Below, piece by piece: positions 53,714 to 62,923 of a stretch of 64,000 nt of DNA. Numbering within the stretch: position 1 is the stretch's first letter; each line of letters opens with the position of its first letter. Origin of the DNA: Mesorhizobium waimense (lineage in GTDB: Bacteria > Pseudomonadota > Alphaproteobacteria > Rhizobiales > Rhizobiaceae). Location: positions 1 to 64,000 of the forward strand of contig NZ_QZWZ01000008.1 of NCBI RefSeq assembly GCF_003601975.1. The letters are read 5' to 3'. The notes under the pieces are model-generated. The model made no database searches, was not told the origin of the DNA, and saw only the letters and a list, made by a program, of their open reading frames with translations. Both the position numbers and the translations under genes were made by a program.

Positions 53714-55192
53714 TCAGACCGCCTTCCACGGATTCGCAACCCGCGGCCAGATCGGCCGCGTCAGCTTCGTGTAATTCGTCACCGCCGGATTGCTTGGATA
53801 CGAGCTCGGCGCCGACACATAGATGATCTCGGCGGCGATCGGCTCGAAGCCGGCGTAGAAATGGTTGGTCGACTTGATCAGCAGGATGTCCTTCGACAGC
53901 GGATCGACGCCGATATTGGAAAAAATATCGGGCTCGAAAGTCTGCGTGCGGTTGGTGTTAAGGATGATGTCGACCTCGGTGCCTTCGATGCGGACCAGCG
54001 CCGTCGGCCCAAGCGTCACGCGGCTCGGCCCGAAGCTCTGCCACCCTTCCGTGATGGCCTTCAGCACCTTAACCCGCGCATCGATCGGTTCGCCCGCCAG
54101 CGGCCCGGCCTTGCCGCCGAAGCGCAGATCGATGACGGCGCCCTCGCCGGCCGCCTGGCAGAAGGTCACGGCGATCGGATCCCAGATCGTCGCCATGCCG
54201 ACATTGTCGACGCCGCGTTCCAGCATGGCGCGCAGCACGACGGTGCCGTCGCCGGCAACACCGCCACCCGGATTGTCCCAGATGTCGGCGATCACCACCG
54301 GCTTGTCCTGTCTTTCGGCGCGCACGGCCAGCGCCCGCTCGATGCCGTCGGAAGCACTCAGCATTGTCATCGCCGCCTTTTCGCGCATCGCATAGAGTTC
54401 GCGCCCCAGCCTTTCCGCCAGCGCATCGCCCTTGGCCTTGTCGCTATCGGTGACGACCAGGATGCGCGTGCCCATTTCCGCGACGTCGGCGGCCATGAAG
54501 CCGTGGATGACGGAAACCGACAGCACGCCGTCCTTGCCGTGCAGCGCCTTAATGCGGTCGACGAAAGAACGCATCGGCTCGCGGCTGGTTGGCAGCACCT
54601 GGATCATGCGGCAGTCGAAGGTCGAGATCACAGGCTTGATCTCGCCGCGCGCCGCGGCCAGCCCAAGCTCGACGACATGCTCGCCGCGTTCATAGAAATC
54701 AGTGTGCGGGAATTCGAGGAAGTAGGCCATGACGTCCGATGCCGCCACGCGCTTCGGCGTCAGATGGCTGTGCGGATCGAACTCCGAGGCGATCACCACC
54801 TCCGGCCCAACGATTTCACGAACGCGTTGGAGGAGGTCGCCTTCGCAATCGTCATAGCCTTGCGCCACCATGGCGCCATGCAGGCCGAGGATCACCGCCT
54901 CGACCGGCAAGGCGGCCTTCAACTGATCGAGGATCTCGTCGCGCAGCGCCTCATAGGTCTGCCGCTGCACCAACCCGCCAGGCTCCGCCCAGGTGGCGGT
55001 GCCTTCGACCACGGTCAGCCCTTCGCTGGCCGCGCGTCGGCGCAAGGCGACGATCGGCGACGAGCACAAAGTCGGCGTCTCCGGATGCATGCCGGGCCCG
55101 GCATAGAAGGCCATCTCGAACGAGGTGCGGTCGGTCGGCACCGGCGAGAAGGTGTTGGTTTCGGTCGCCAGCGAGGCGGTGAAGATGCGCAT
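53714..55192 (-). CDS. MlrC-like M81 metallopeptidase
   Basis: A 492-residue protein of the M81 (microcystin-degrading MlrC-like) family. The N-terminus is MRIFTASLATETNTFSPVPT, with FEMAFYAGP, VILGLHGAMVAQGYDDCEGDLL in blocks, EFDPHSHLT and IWDNPGGGVAGDGTVVLRAML. It likely hydrolyses a small peptide or peptide-like compound brought in by the adjacent ABC transporter. The ATG at 55192 follows GGAG. It is the last gene of the leftward operon of transporter genes. Confidence 0.88.
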   Translation of the reverse strand: MRIFTASLATETNTFSPVPTDRTSFEMAFYAGPGMHPETPTLCSSPIVALRRRAASEGLTVVEGTATWAEPGGLVQRQTYEALRDEILDQLKAALPVEAVILGLHGAMVAQGYDDCEGDLLQRVREIVGPEVVIASEFDPHSHLTPKRVAASDVMAYFLEFPHTDFYERGEHVVELGLAAARGEIKPVISTFDCRMIQVLPTSREPMRSFVDRIKALHGKDGVLSVSVIHGFMAADVAEMGTRILVVTDSDKAKGDALAERLGRELYAMREKAAMTMLSASDGIERALAVRAERQDKPVVIADIWDNPGGGVAGDGTVVLRAMLERGVDNVGMATIWDPIAVTFCQAAGEGAVIDLRFGGKAGPLAGEPIDARVKVLKAITEGWQSFGPSRVTLGPTALVRIEGTEVDIILNTNRTQTFEPDIFSNIGVDPLSKDILLIKSTNHFYAGFEPIAAEIIYVSAPSSYPSNPAVTNYTKLTRPIWPRVANPWKAV

Positions 55193-55209
55193 GAAAGCTC
55201 CGTGGTAGG

Positions 55210-56037
55210 CTATTTGACGGCCCCGAGCGCCAGGCCCCGGACGAGGTAGCGCTGGAGCCAGATGAACAGGATCGCCACCGGCAAGGTCGCCAGCAGCGTG
55301 GCCGCCATGACGTGATGCCATTCGATCGTGTAGCGGCCGGCGACCAGTGAAAAAACCTGGATCGGCAGCGTGTAGCTTTCCTGGCTGCGCAGCATGGTGA
55401 GCGCTACGACGAATTCGTTCCAGGCATTGATGAAGGTGAAGATGGCAGTCACCGCGATCGCCGGCAGGCAGAGCGGCAAAAACACCTTGCGCAAGGTCAG
55501 CCAGCGGCCGGCGCCCTCCATCCAGGCGGCCTCCTCGAGGTCGCGCGGGATGGTGTCGAAATAGCTCTGCAGCATCCACACGGTGAAGGCGACATTGAAG
55601 GCCATGTAGATGAAGCCGAGCGCCGTCGTGCTCTCGACCAGCCCCCAGGCCGCCATCAGCCGGAACAGGCCGAGCACCAGCACGATCGGCGAGATCATCT
55701 GCGACACCAGCAGGAACTGGCGGAAGGCTCCGTAGCCGGCAAAGCGAAAGCGCGACATCGCATAGGCCGCCGGCACAGAGATCAGAATGGCGCCGACGGT
55801 GGCGATAACCGAGACGTATAGCGAGTTGGCCAGCGCCTGGCCAAAGCCGGTCGCCACCCACATGTCGGCGAAATTCGACCAGCGGAACTCGCTCGGCCAC
55901 CAGGTCGGCGACAGCACCTCCTGTCGTGGCTTGACCGCAGTCAAAAACATCACCGCGAAGGGAAAGATTGTCACCGCGATCAGCGGTGAAAGCAGCAGCC
56001 AGGCAATGATCGAACGCTTCAGCTTGCCGTTGCTCAT
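55210..56037 (-). CDS. ABC transporter permease (MalG-like)
   Basis: A 275-residue inner-membrane permease with about six spans. The EAA loop is [25 protein letters not shown], as in the MalG/UgpE group. It overlaps the upstream permease by four bases (ATGA) and precedes the M81 peptidase gene by 17 bases. Confidence 0.93.
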   Translation of the reverse strand: MSNGKLKRSIIAWLLLSPLIAVTIFPFAVMFLTAVKPRQEVLSPTWWPSEFRWSNFADMWVATGFGQALANSLYVSVIATVGAILISVPAAYAMSRFRFAGYGAFRQFLLVSQMISPIVLVLGLFRLMAAWGLVESTTALGFIYMAFNVAFTVWMLQSYFDTIPRDLEEAAWMEGAGRWLTLRKVFLPLCLPAIAVTAIFTFINAWNEFVVALTMLRSQESYTLPIQVFSLVAGRYTIEWHHVMAATLLATLPVAILFIWLQRYLVRGLALGAVK

Positions 56038-56903
56038 GCGCGCTGCTCCCGCATGGCCAGCCGCACATAGATCATGGTGAAAACCAGCAATATGGCGAAC
56101 ATCACCAGCGACACGGCTGACGCCTCGCCGAGTTTGCCGATGCGAAAGGCGAGCTTGTAGAGGTGGGTGACCAATATGTCGGTCGAGTTGGCCGGCCCGC
56201 CCTGCGTCATCACCCAGATAATCGGGAAGGAGTTGAAGACGTAGATGGTGTTGAGCACGATGGCGATGTTGATGAACGGCTTCAGCAGCGGAAAGGTGAT
56301 CTCGCGGAACTGCTGCAGTGGCGTCGCACCCTCGAGCGCGGCCGCTTCGTAGAAATCGTCGGGGATCGACGACAGGCCGCCGAGGAAGATCGTCGTCGTG
56401 AACGGCACCGTCACCAATATGCCGATCAGCACCTGCATCGGGAACGCCGTCTCGGCGCTCGCCAGCCACTGAATGTTCTGGTCGATCAGGCCGAGCCCGA
56501 GCAGCGCCGAGTTCAGCATGCCGCTTTCGCCGTTGAGCGCCCAGCGCCAGACCACCGCCGTCATGGTCAGCGACACCGCCCAGGGCAGCATGATGATGAC
56601 GCGGGCAATGCCGCGGCCATAGAAGTCGGTGTTGAGGATGATCGCTACCGGAATGGACAACAGCAGCGCGCCGCCGACGACCAGCACCGTCCACAGTCCG
56701 GTGCGCCAGAGTGCTGCGGTGAAATCAGCATCGGCGGTGAGCGCCCAGAAATTGGTCAGGCCGCTGAAGTCGCGCAACTGGCCGAAGCGGCTGACATCAT
56801 GCGTCGAGATCTGGATCAGGTCCCAGACCGGCCAGAAGATGACGACGGCCGCCAGGAACAGGCTGGGTAAGGTCAGGAGATAGGGCAAGAAGCGAGTTTG
56901 CAT
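56034..56903 (-). CDS. ABC transporter permease (MalF-like)
   Basis: A 289-residue permease with about six membrane spans in the MalF/UgpA group. The EAA loop is [25 protein letters not shown]. The ATG at 56903 gives [14 protein letters not shown], a normal start; the frame is open to 56957 through a GC-rich repeat. A strong hairpin (56927-56957) separates it from the binding-protein gene upstream. Confidence 0.93.
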   Translation of the reverse strand: MQTRFLPYLLTLPSLFLAAVVIFWPVWDLIQISTHDVSRFGQLRDFSGLTNFWALTADADFTAALWRTGLWTVLVVGGALLLSIPVAIILNTDFYGRGIARVIIMLPWAVSLTMTAVVWRWALNGESGMLNSALLGLGLIDQNIQWLASAETAFPMQVLIGILVTVPFTTTIFLGGLSSIPDDFYEAAALEGATPLQQFREITFPLLKPFINIAIVLNTIYVFNSFPIIWVMTQGGPANSTDILVTHLYKLAFRIGKLGEASAVSLVMFAILLVFTMIYVRLAMREQRA

Positions 56904-56926
56904 CGGCTGACCTGAGGGCGTCGGGG

Positions 56927-56957
56927 GTGGCGCGCCCCGACGGGCGGGGCGCGCCAC
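56927..56957 (-). terminator. Intercistronic hairpin after the binding-protein gene
   Basis: Perfect 12-bp arms GTGGCGCGCCCC (56927-56938) and GGGGCGCGCCAC (56946-56957) with a 7-base loop, and no U-run. A stem-loop at this place in maltose-type operons often raises binding-protein levels over permease levels by partial termination or RNA protection. Confidence 0.6.
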
Positions 56958-56977
56958 GGGCGTCGGGAGTGAACGCC

Positions 56978-58213
56978 CTATTTCTTGAGCACGCCGTTGG
57001 CCTTGGCCGCTGCTTCCTTCAAGGCAGCCTCCGGCTCGGCGCTGCCCAGATAGATCTTCTGCATGGCATCCGAGGTGATCTGCGCGATCTCTTCCCAGCC
57101 CGGAATGACCGGCGCGAAGCGGGCATCGGGCAGCAGCGCGGTGAACGCCGCCAGGTCGGCATTGTTCACGTAGTAGTCCATTTTCGCCTCTTCCTTGTTC
57201 ACCGGCAGGAAGCCTTCGCCTTGCGTGAACTTGGCGCGCTGCTCCGTGGTGAACAGGAAGTCGAGCAGTTTCCAGGCCTCATCCTTGTTCTTGGAGTTCT
57301 TGAACATGATGATGGAATCGGTCACGCCATAGGTGCCGCGCGCGCCGGTCGGCCCTGTCGGAATCGCCGCCACGCCATACTTCAGGTTCGGCGCCTCGTC
57401 CTTGATCTGGTTGGACAGGAAGGGTGCCGTGATCATCATGCCGACCTTGCCCTGCTTGAACAGGTTCTGCACGTCCTCGCGGTTATTGGAGGTGACGCCC
57501 GGCTCGGTCAGGCCCTCGTCAATCATCGACTTGTAAAGCTTGGCGGCTTCGAGCGCGCCTGGCGTGCTTAAGCCCGAGGTGCCGTCCTTGTTGAGTATCT
57601 CGGTGCCGTAGGACCACATCGCATAATAGTAGTAGACGTCGGTCTCGATCTCCTTGCCCTGCAGACCGAAGCCGAACGTGCCGGAGCCGAGCGCCTTGAT
57701 CTTGCGCGCATCTTCCTGCAACTCGGTCCAGTTGGCCGGCGGATTGGCGATGCCGGCCTTCTCGAACAATTCCTTGTTGTAATACATGGCGCGTGCCGAG
57801 GCCGCGATCGGCAGGCCGTAAGTCTTGCCCTCCATGATCGACGGCGACAGGAAGGTGTCTATGAAGCGGTCCTTGAACTCAGGCGTGATGTAGCTGTCGA
57901 GCGGCTCGGCGACATCCTGCTGGACGAAGTCGATCAGCCAGCGCGTGCCGATGATCGACAGGTCGGCATTGGTGCTGGCGGTGATGTCGGTGGTCAGCTT
58001 CTGCAGCAGCACCTCCCATGGCACGATCTCGAACTTGACGGTGATGCCCGGGTTGGCCGCCTCGAAATCCTTCTTGACGCTTTCGAAATAGGGGCCGGTC
58101 TTGGCGCTGTATTCGGCAACGGTGACGCGCACCTCGCCGGCATTTGCCTGCGCTGCGAGCATCAGCATGCTCATTCCGGCCATCAGGCCGACAGTCCATT
58201 TCCTCAGACTCAT
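56978..58213 (-). CDS. ABC transporter solute-binding protein (family 1)
   Basis: A 411-residue periplasmic binding protein. The signal peptide is at 1-25 ([15 protein letters not shown]), followed by [30 protein letters not shown] and a MalE-like domain with [19 protein letters not shown]. It heads the leftward operon. The ligand is unknown; co-location with an M81 peptidase and an SDR suggests an unusual carbohydrate or peptide-like compound. Confidence 0.92.
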   Translation of the reverse strand: MSLRKWTVGLMAGMSMLMLAAQANAGEVRVTVAEYSAKTGPYFESVKKDFEAANPGITVKFEIVPWEVLLQKLTTDITASTNADLSIIGTRWLIDFVQQDVAEPLDSYITPEFKDRFIDTFLSPSIMEGKTYGLPIAASARAMYYNKELFEKAGIANPPANWTELQEDARKIKALGSGTFGFGLQGKEIETDVYYYYAMWSYGTEILNKDGTSGLSTPGALEAAKLYKSMIDEGLTEPGVTSNNREDVQNLFKQGKVGMMITAPFLSNQIKDEAPNLKYGVAAIPTGPTGARGTYGVTDSIIMFKNSKNKDEAWKLLDFLFTTEQRAKFTQGEGFLPVNKEEAKMDYYVNNADLAAFTALLPDARFAPVIPGWEEIAQITSDAMQKIYLGSAEPEAALKEAAAKANGVLKK

Positions 58214-58390
58214 CTGCTCTCTCCCTTTGATGTGCGCTGCGCGCTCCCATGCTGTCAGGCAGCATAGGTTTATGTGACTTTCCTACATTATCCATCATTC
58301 TGCGCTTCGCAAGCAGATTGATCTGTTGCTAAATTACATTTCGGCGAATAGCCTCACAGCCCCAACCGGGATCAGGGAGGAGCGCGCGCG
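58214..58390. promoter_or_regulatory. Divergent promoter region of the transporter locus
   Basis: Separates the binding-protein operon from the SDR-ATPase-RpiR operon, so it must contain both promoters and probably the RpiR operator. An A/T-rich stretch around 58280-58340 is suggestive, but I cannot define a site. Confidence 0.4.
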
Positions 58391-59161
58391 GTGGTTTCGA
58401 GAACCGAGTTCGAAGGCAAGACTGTCGTGGTGACGGGCGCCGGCGGCGGCCTCGGCTCGGCGATCGTGGCGCTGCTGGCCGGGCGCGGCGCGCGGGTCGT
58501 CGGCTGCGATCAGTCGGACGAGGCGCTGGCCAGCCCGCAGCTTGCCTCGCGCCACGTCTTCAACCTTCTGGACCGGGCCTCGATGGAAACGGCAATCAGC
58601 GCGATCCTCGACAAGGACGGCATTCCCGACATCCTCATCAACAATGCCGGCTGGACCCGCGCCGAGACGCTGCCGGCGCTGACCCCGGATAAGATCGAGC
58701 ACGAGCTCGACCTCAACCTGACCGGGGTGATGACTTTCGCCGACCCCCTGGTCAAGGCGATGGCCGGACGCGGCTCGGGCAGCGTCGTCTTCATCTCCTC
58801 GGTCAATGCCATCGCGCATTTCGGCAACCCGGCCTATGCGGCGGCCAAGGCCGGCATCAACGCCTACGCAAAATCGATCGCGGTCGAACTGGGCCGCAGC
58901 GGCATACGCGCCAATGTCGTCTGTCCGGGATCGATCCGCACCGCCGCGTGGGATCATCGCCTGGCCAAGGACCCGGAAATCCTCGGCAAGCTGCAGCGGC
59001 TCTATCCGCTCGGCCGCATCGTCACTGCTTCCGAAGTGGCCGAGGCAGTGGCCTTCCTTGCCTCCGATCGCGCATCGGGCGTAACAGGCGTGGTGATGCC
59101 TGTGGATGCCGGACTGACTGCCGGCTGCCTGCCCTTCATCGACGACATATTGGGAGCGTGA
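58391..59161 (+). CDS. SDR-family oxidoreductase
   Basis: A 256-residue short-chain dehydrogenase. The cofactor motif is TGAGGGLGSAIVALLAG, with NNAGWTRAETLPAL and a Ser-Tyr-Lys set in SSVNAIAHFGNPAYAAAKAGINAYAKSIA (in blocks). The start is GTG at 58391 after GGGAGGAG. It is the first gene of the rightward operon, ending two bases before the ATPase gene. Substrate unknown; presumably processes the imported compound. Confidence 0.9.
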   Translation: MVSRTEFEGKTVVVTGAGGGLGSAIVALLAGRGARVVGCDQSDEALASPQLASRHVFNLLDRASMETAISAILDKDGIPDILINNAGWTRAETLPALTPDKIEHELDLNLTGVMTFADPLVKAMAGRGSGSVVFISSVNAIAHFGNPAYAAAKAGINAYAKSIAVELGRSGIRANVVCPGSIRTAAWDHRLAKDPEILGKLQRLYPLGRIVTASEVAEAVAFLASDRASGVTGVVMPVDAGLTAGCLPFIDDILGA

Positions 59162-59163
59162 CC

Positions 59164-60231
59164 ATGACCGATGTCCAGTTTCGCAACCTGTCGAAATCGT
59201 TCGGGCATCACAAGATCCTCGAGGACATCAATCTCGAGATCAACAGCGGCGAGTTCGTTGTACTCGTCGGCCCTTCGGGCTGCGGCAAGTCGACCTTGCT
59301 GCGCATGCTGGCCGGGCTGGAGCCGATCACATCAGGCGATCTCATCATCGGTGGCGTGCGCGCCAACGATCTGCCGCCGCAGCAGCGCAACATCGCCATG
59401 GTGTTCCAGTCCTATGCGCTGTTCCCGCATCTCAAGGCATCCGACAATATCGGCTTTGGCCCGAAAATCCGCGGCGAGACGCGCGCGGCCATCGACGAAA
59501 AGGTCAAGAAAGCGTCCGGCGTCCTCAACCTCTTTTCCTATCTCGACCGCTACCCTCGGGAATTGTCGGGCGGCCAGCGCCAGCGCGTCGCCATGGGCCG
59601 CGCCATCGTGCGCGAGCCGTCGGTGTTCCTGTTCGACGAGCCGCTGTCCAATCTCGACGCACAGCTGCGCGTGCAGATGCGCACTGAGATCAAGGCGCTG
59701 CACCAGCGGCTGAAATCGACCATCGTCTACGTCACCCATGACCAGATCGAGGCCATGACCATGGCCGACCGTATCGTGGTGATGAATCTCGGCCGGATCC
59801 AGCAGGTCGGGGCACCGCTGGAACTCTATGACCGACCGGCCAACAAATTCGTCGCCAGCTTCATCGGCTCGCCCTCGATGAGCTTCGTTTCCGGCGCCCT
59901 CAAGGGGTCTGCGACCAAGGCCTGGTTCGAGACATCAGGCGGCGGGCGTCTGGCGCTGGCCGGCAAGCCCGTGCCGGCGGACATCACGGTAGAAGCCGGC
60001 ATCCGCCCCGAGCACTTCGTTGTCGGCGGCGCCGACGATGCGATGGCGATCGATGTCGACGTGGTCGAGCCGACCGGCGCCGAAACTCATGTTTACGGCG
60101 CGATAGGTCCCGATACGGTGCGCGCCGTGTTCCGCGACCGGCTGCAGATCCGGCCGGGCGACCGCTTGCCGGTCAGCGTCGATCCCGCCAACATCCATCT
60201 GTTCGACAAGATGACGGGCCTGCCCCTGTGA
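59164..60231 (+). CDS. ABC transporter ATPase (MalK/UgpC-like)
   Basis: A 355-residue ATPase. Walker A is GPSGCGKST, the Q-loop is FQSYALFPHL, the signature is LSGGQRQR, Walker B is FLFDEPLSNLD and the H-loop is VTHDQIEAM. A C-terminal TOBE-type regulatory domain starts near residue 240 (GSPSMSFVSGAL onward). This completes a MalEFGK-type importer with the permeases and binding protein across the divergent promoter. Confidence 0.94.
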   Translation: MTDVQFRNLSKSFGHHKILEDINLEINSGEFVVLVGPSGCGKSTLLRMLAGLEPITSGDLIIGGVRANDLPPQQRNIAMVFQSYALFPHLKASDNIGFGPKIRGETRAAIDEKVKKASGVLNLFSYLDRYPRELSGGQRQRVAMGRAIVREPSVFLFDEPLSNLDAQLRVQMRTEIKALHQRLKSTIVYVTHDQIEAMTMADRIVVMNLGRIQQVGAPLELYDRPANKFVASFIGSPSMSFVSGALKGSATKAWFETSGGGRLALAGKPVPADITVEAGIRPEHFVVGGADDAMAIDVDVVEPTGAETHVYGAIGPDTVRAVFRDRLQIRPGDRLPVSVDPANIHLFDKMTGLPL

Positions 60232-60241
60232 GGACGCCGGT

Positions 60242-61123
60242 ATGAAGACACCGGCCGACATTATCACGCGGCTGCAGCTGATGTCGCAGGACGGCACCAA
60301 GTCGGACCGCCGGCTGGCCGGCCTTGTTCTCTCGGACCTCGACTTCGCCTCCAAGGCGGCGATCTCGGAGATCGCCGCGCGCGTCGGCGTCAGCGAGCCG
60401 ACGGTGACCCGCTTCTGCCGCAACCTCGGCTGCGAAGGCCTGCGCGACTTCAAATTCTACCTGGCGCAGGCCATCGCCATCGGTGCCCAATACCTTTCGC
60501 CGGAGCCGCTCAACCGCGACGTCCGCGAGCAGCGTATCGCCTCCGCCATCACTGAGGCGGCGATATCGGCCATGCAACGTGCCACTGAGAACCTCGACAT
60601 GAAGGCGCTGGTCGGCGTTGCCGCGCGCATCGCCAATTCGGGCAATGTGCTGTGCATCGGTTCCGGCGGCATTTCCTCGATGATGGCGACCGAGATGCAG
60701 AACCGGCTGTTCCGGCTGGGCCTGTCGGCGCTGGCGCAGGTCGATGGCCAGTTGCAGCGCATGTACGCGGCGGTCGCCACGCCGGAGACGACTGTGGTAG
60801 CCTTCTCGGTGTCTGGCTACGCGCGTTCGGTCATCGAGGCCGTGCAGGTGGCGCAGCAATATGGCGCCGCCACGGTCGCCATCACCGCGCCGGACTCGGC
60901 GCTCGCCAAGGCCGCCGATACAGTGATCCATTTCCAGCCGCTCGAGGACGGCAACATCTACAAGCCGACATCCTCGCGCTACGCGCTGATGGCGATCGTC
61001 GACATGATCGCCACCTCGGTTGCCGAAACACGCGGACCCAAGGTTTTGGAAAACCTGCGCCGCATCAAGCAGAGCGTGAACACGCTGAAAGTCGACGATC
61101 CGCGTTTGCCGCTGGGGGATTGA
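60242..61123 (+). CDS. RpiR/MurR-family transcriptional regulator
   Basis: A 293-residue regulator. The N-terminal winged helix has AISEIAARVGVSEPTVTRFCRNLGCEGLRDFK (in blocks) at about 40-75, and a SIS sugar-phosphate-binding domain follows with VLCIGSGGISSMMATEMQNRL and VVAFSVSGYARSVIEAV. It is the last gene of the rightward operon and probably senses a phosphorylated sugar from the imported substrate to control both operons. Confidence 0.93.
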   Translation: MKTPADIITRLQLMSQDGTKSDRRLAGLVLSDLDFASKAAISEIAARVGVSEPTVTRFCRNLGCEGLRDFKFYLAQAIAIGAQYLSPEPLNRDVREQRIASAITEAAISAMQRATENLDMKALVGVAARIANSGNVLCIGSGGISSMMATEMQNRLFRLGLSALAQVDGQLQRMYAAVATPETTVVAFSVSGYARSVIEAVQVAQQYGAATVAITAPDSALAKAADTVIHFQPLEDGNIYKPTSSRYALMAIVDMIATSVAETRGPKVLENLRRIKQSVNTLKVDDPRLPLGD

Positions 61124-61206
61124 GGAGCCTTTTGTTCCCCCGCTTTTATGCCGGCCAAGCGAGTCATTTCGCCGCAAAATGCGCCAATCCAGAAACGTCG
61201 GCGCAG

Positions 61207-61351
61207 CCCCTCATCCGCCTGCCGGTACCTTCTCCCCGTAACGGGGAGAAGGGAGATGGCCGCAACGTTGGTGCTCATTCTGCCACGTCTGTGACAGCGT
61301 CTTTCTCCCCGTCACTATACGGGGAGAAATGCCCGGCAGGGCAATGAGGGG
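61207..61351. repeat. Composite palindromic repeat after the RpiR gene
   Basis: Outer arms CCCCTCAT (61207-61214) and ATGAGGGG (61344-61351), inner CCTGCCGG and CCGGCAGG. Within it CCTTCTCCCCGT (61228-61239) and ACGGGGAGAAGG (61241-61252) form a 12-bp perfect hairpin that may terminate the RpiR operon. It resembles the family at 14317 and 40530 in its CCCCTCAT end. Confidence 0.7.
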
Positions 61352-61408
61352 CGGCGCAGACCGACGTGATCAAGCGCCTCGCAGCAAGCCGTCACAAAGC
61401 GACGTGTT

Positions 61409-61729
61409 TTAGCCGTCACCCAACGCCTCGATGCGCTTCGCCAGCGCTGCCGGCTCGCCGAAAATGCGCAACGTCTTCAGCCGCGCCGTGCCGCCGGCAA
61501 CCACCGACACAGTCGATGCCGGCACGCCCAGCGCCTTGGCAACCAGCTTCTCAAGCGCCGCATTGGCGGCGCCATTCTCCGGCACGGCGCGCACGCGGGC
61601 CTTGAGATGGCTGCGCCCATCGGCCGTCGTCTCAACGCCTTCGAGCCTGTCCAGCGCCGCCTTCGGCGTCAGCCGGACAAACAGGTCGATGCCATCCGAT
61701 CGCGTTCTGAAGAATGCGACCGGCAGCAC
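61409..61729 (-). CDS. DUF167 (YggU-like) protein
   Basis: A 106-residue protein of the DUF167 family. It has LFVRLTPKAALDRLEGVE, LKARVRAVPENGAANAALEKLVAKALGVP (in blocks) and VVAGGTARLKTLRI. The GTG start is four bases past the yggT stop, so the two are co-transcribed, a conserved arrangement. Function unknown. Confidence 0.88.
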   Translation of the reverse strand: MLPVAFFRTRSDGIDLFVRLTPKAALDRLEGVETTADGRSHLKARVRAVPENGAANAALEKLVAKALGVPASTVSVVAGGTARLKTLRIFGEPAALAKRIEALGDG

Positions 61730-61732
61730 CGC

Positions 61733-62029
61733 TCAAAAGCCGGTCAAAATGTCTCTGACAGTGCTATCGAGGAACCGCTGCAGGAAGAAAATGATCAGCA
61801 GCACGATGATTGGCGAGATGTCGACCCCACCCAGGTCGGGCATGAAACGGCGGATTGGCCGCAGCGCCGGCTCGGTCAGCCGATAAAGCACGTTGCCGAT
61901 ATTGCTGACGAACTGGTTGCGCGAGTTGACTACGTTGAATGCGTAGAGCCAGGAGAAAATGGCCGACGCGATGATGATCCACCAGTAAAGGCTGAGCGCG
62001 TAGATCAGAGTGTCGATAAGCGCGTTCAT
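61733..62029 (-). CDS. YggT family membrane protein
   Basis: A 98-residue membrane protein with two spans (about 7-28 and 70-90), [19 protein letters not shown] and the [22 protein letters not shown] loop typical of YggT. Relatives are linked to osmotic stress tolerance and cell division or secretion in other bacteria; the exact role is unclear. It is the first gene of the yggT-DUF167 pair. Confidence 0.9.
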   Translation of the reverse strand: MNALIDTLIYALSLYWWIIIASAIFSWLYAFNVVNSRNQFVSNIGNVLYRLTEPALRPIRRFMPDLGGVDISPIIVLLIIFFLQRFLDSTVRDILTGF

Positions 62030-62135
62030 TCAGAGCTCCATTGATTTCGCGACATGTAGCCATTGCAGGAGAAAGCGGCAAGGGCCGGCTTCCGCCACAT
62101 GCCGGACTGAAGGGCGGATGTAGGGCCATTTCGCC

Positions 62136-62164
62136 TTGACAGGAAACCGCTGCCTTCGATAAAT
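62136..62164 (+). promoter_or_regulatory. tRNA promoter
   Basis: TTGACA (62136-62141), 17-base spacer and ATAAAT (62159-62164) lie 16 bases upstream of the tRNA 5' end. This is a good sigma-70 promoter in the right place. Confidence 0.75.
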
Positions 62165-62180
62165 GCGCCATCCGTTGGAC

Positions 62181-62256
<76 letters not shown>

Positions 62257-62587
62257 TCGGATTTTCACCGAAATGAACCCACGACCATCGATCGGGTCGA
62301 ATTTCAGATGGCGGCAAGATGTCCGCCGCCGAAATCCCTGAGCACCAGTTTCGCGTTCGCCTCGCCGACCCTTCTGGGTCGAATTCGAAATTTCCCCTCT
62401 CGCGGCGGGCGAAGCGCTGCCGGCGCCTGGCGGGATCGGGCACCTTCGATCAAGTGCATGGTCGTGCACACCATCTCGTGCCCATCGCTGCAGAACGTCT
62501 GAACGCCATGTGACGTATGTCATAGTTTATTGCGGCACGCAGGTATTATTGGCACGGTCACATGTTTCACCATGTGGGAGAAAAGCG
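62257..62587. other. Intergenic region after the tRNA
   Basis: About 330 bases with no recognised gene. It should contain the tRNA 3' end and a promoter for the small gene at 62588. A short inverted repeat, CACATG (62559-62564) and CATGTG (62571-62576), sits next to the ribosome site of that gene. Confidence 0.45.
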
Positions 62588-62923
62588 ATGCCTTATTCAC
62601 AAAGCGATGTGCGTGCTTATCTGGACAGCTATGGCGGTCTTTTGGGAACCCGCGTTGAGATCGTTGAGACGGACCGCCAATGCTTTGTGCGGGTCATCGA
62701 GGACGACGAGGAATGCACCTACTCATTCGAGCCGGGATCCTTCGCCCTGGCCTTCGCTGAGCGCCAGCGAATGCGCCTTAAGCTGCCCGCAATCGCGCGC
62801 CCTTTAACGCAGCCCAGATTTCGTGGCCCTGGCCGTATCAATACCAAATCCGGCGCATCGGACCGACGCGCCTTCACACCACCCGGATATAGCTCGTCAT
62901 CCCTGATTTCTGATGCTCGATGA
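62588..62923 (+). CDS. Hypothetical protein
   Basis: A 111-residue protein I do not recognise. The N-terminal half looks structured (DVRAYLDSYGGLLGTRVEIVE, CFVRVIEDDEECTYSFEPGSF), while the C-terminal 30 residues are basic and low complexity. GGGAG precedes the ATG at 62588. The last 50 bases overlap the convergent multicopper oxidase gene, so the true functional part may be only the first 80 residues. Confidence 0.6.
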   Translation: MPYSQSDVRAYLDSYGGLLGTRVEIVETDRQCFVRVIEDDEECTYSFEPGSFALAFAERQRMRLKLPAIARPLTQPRFRGPGRINTKSGASDRRAFTPPGYSSSSLISDAR

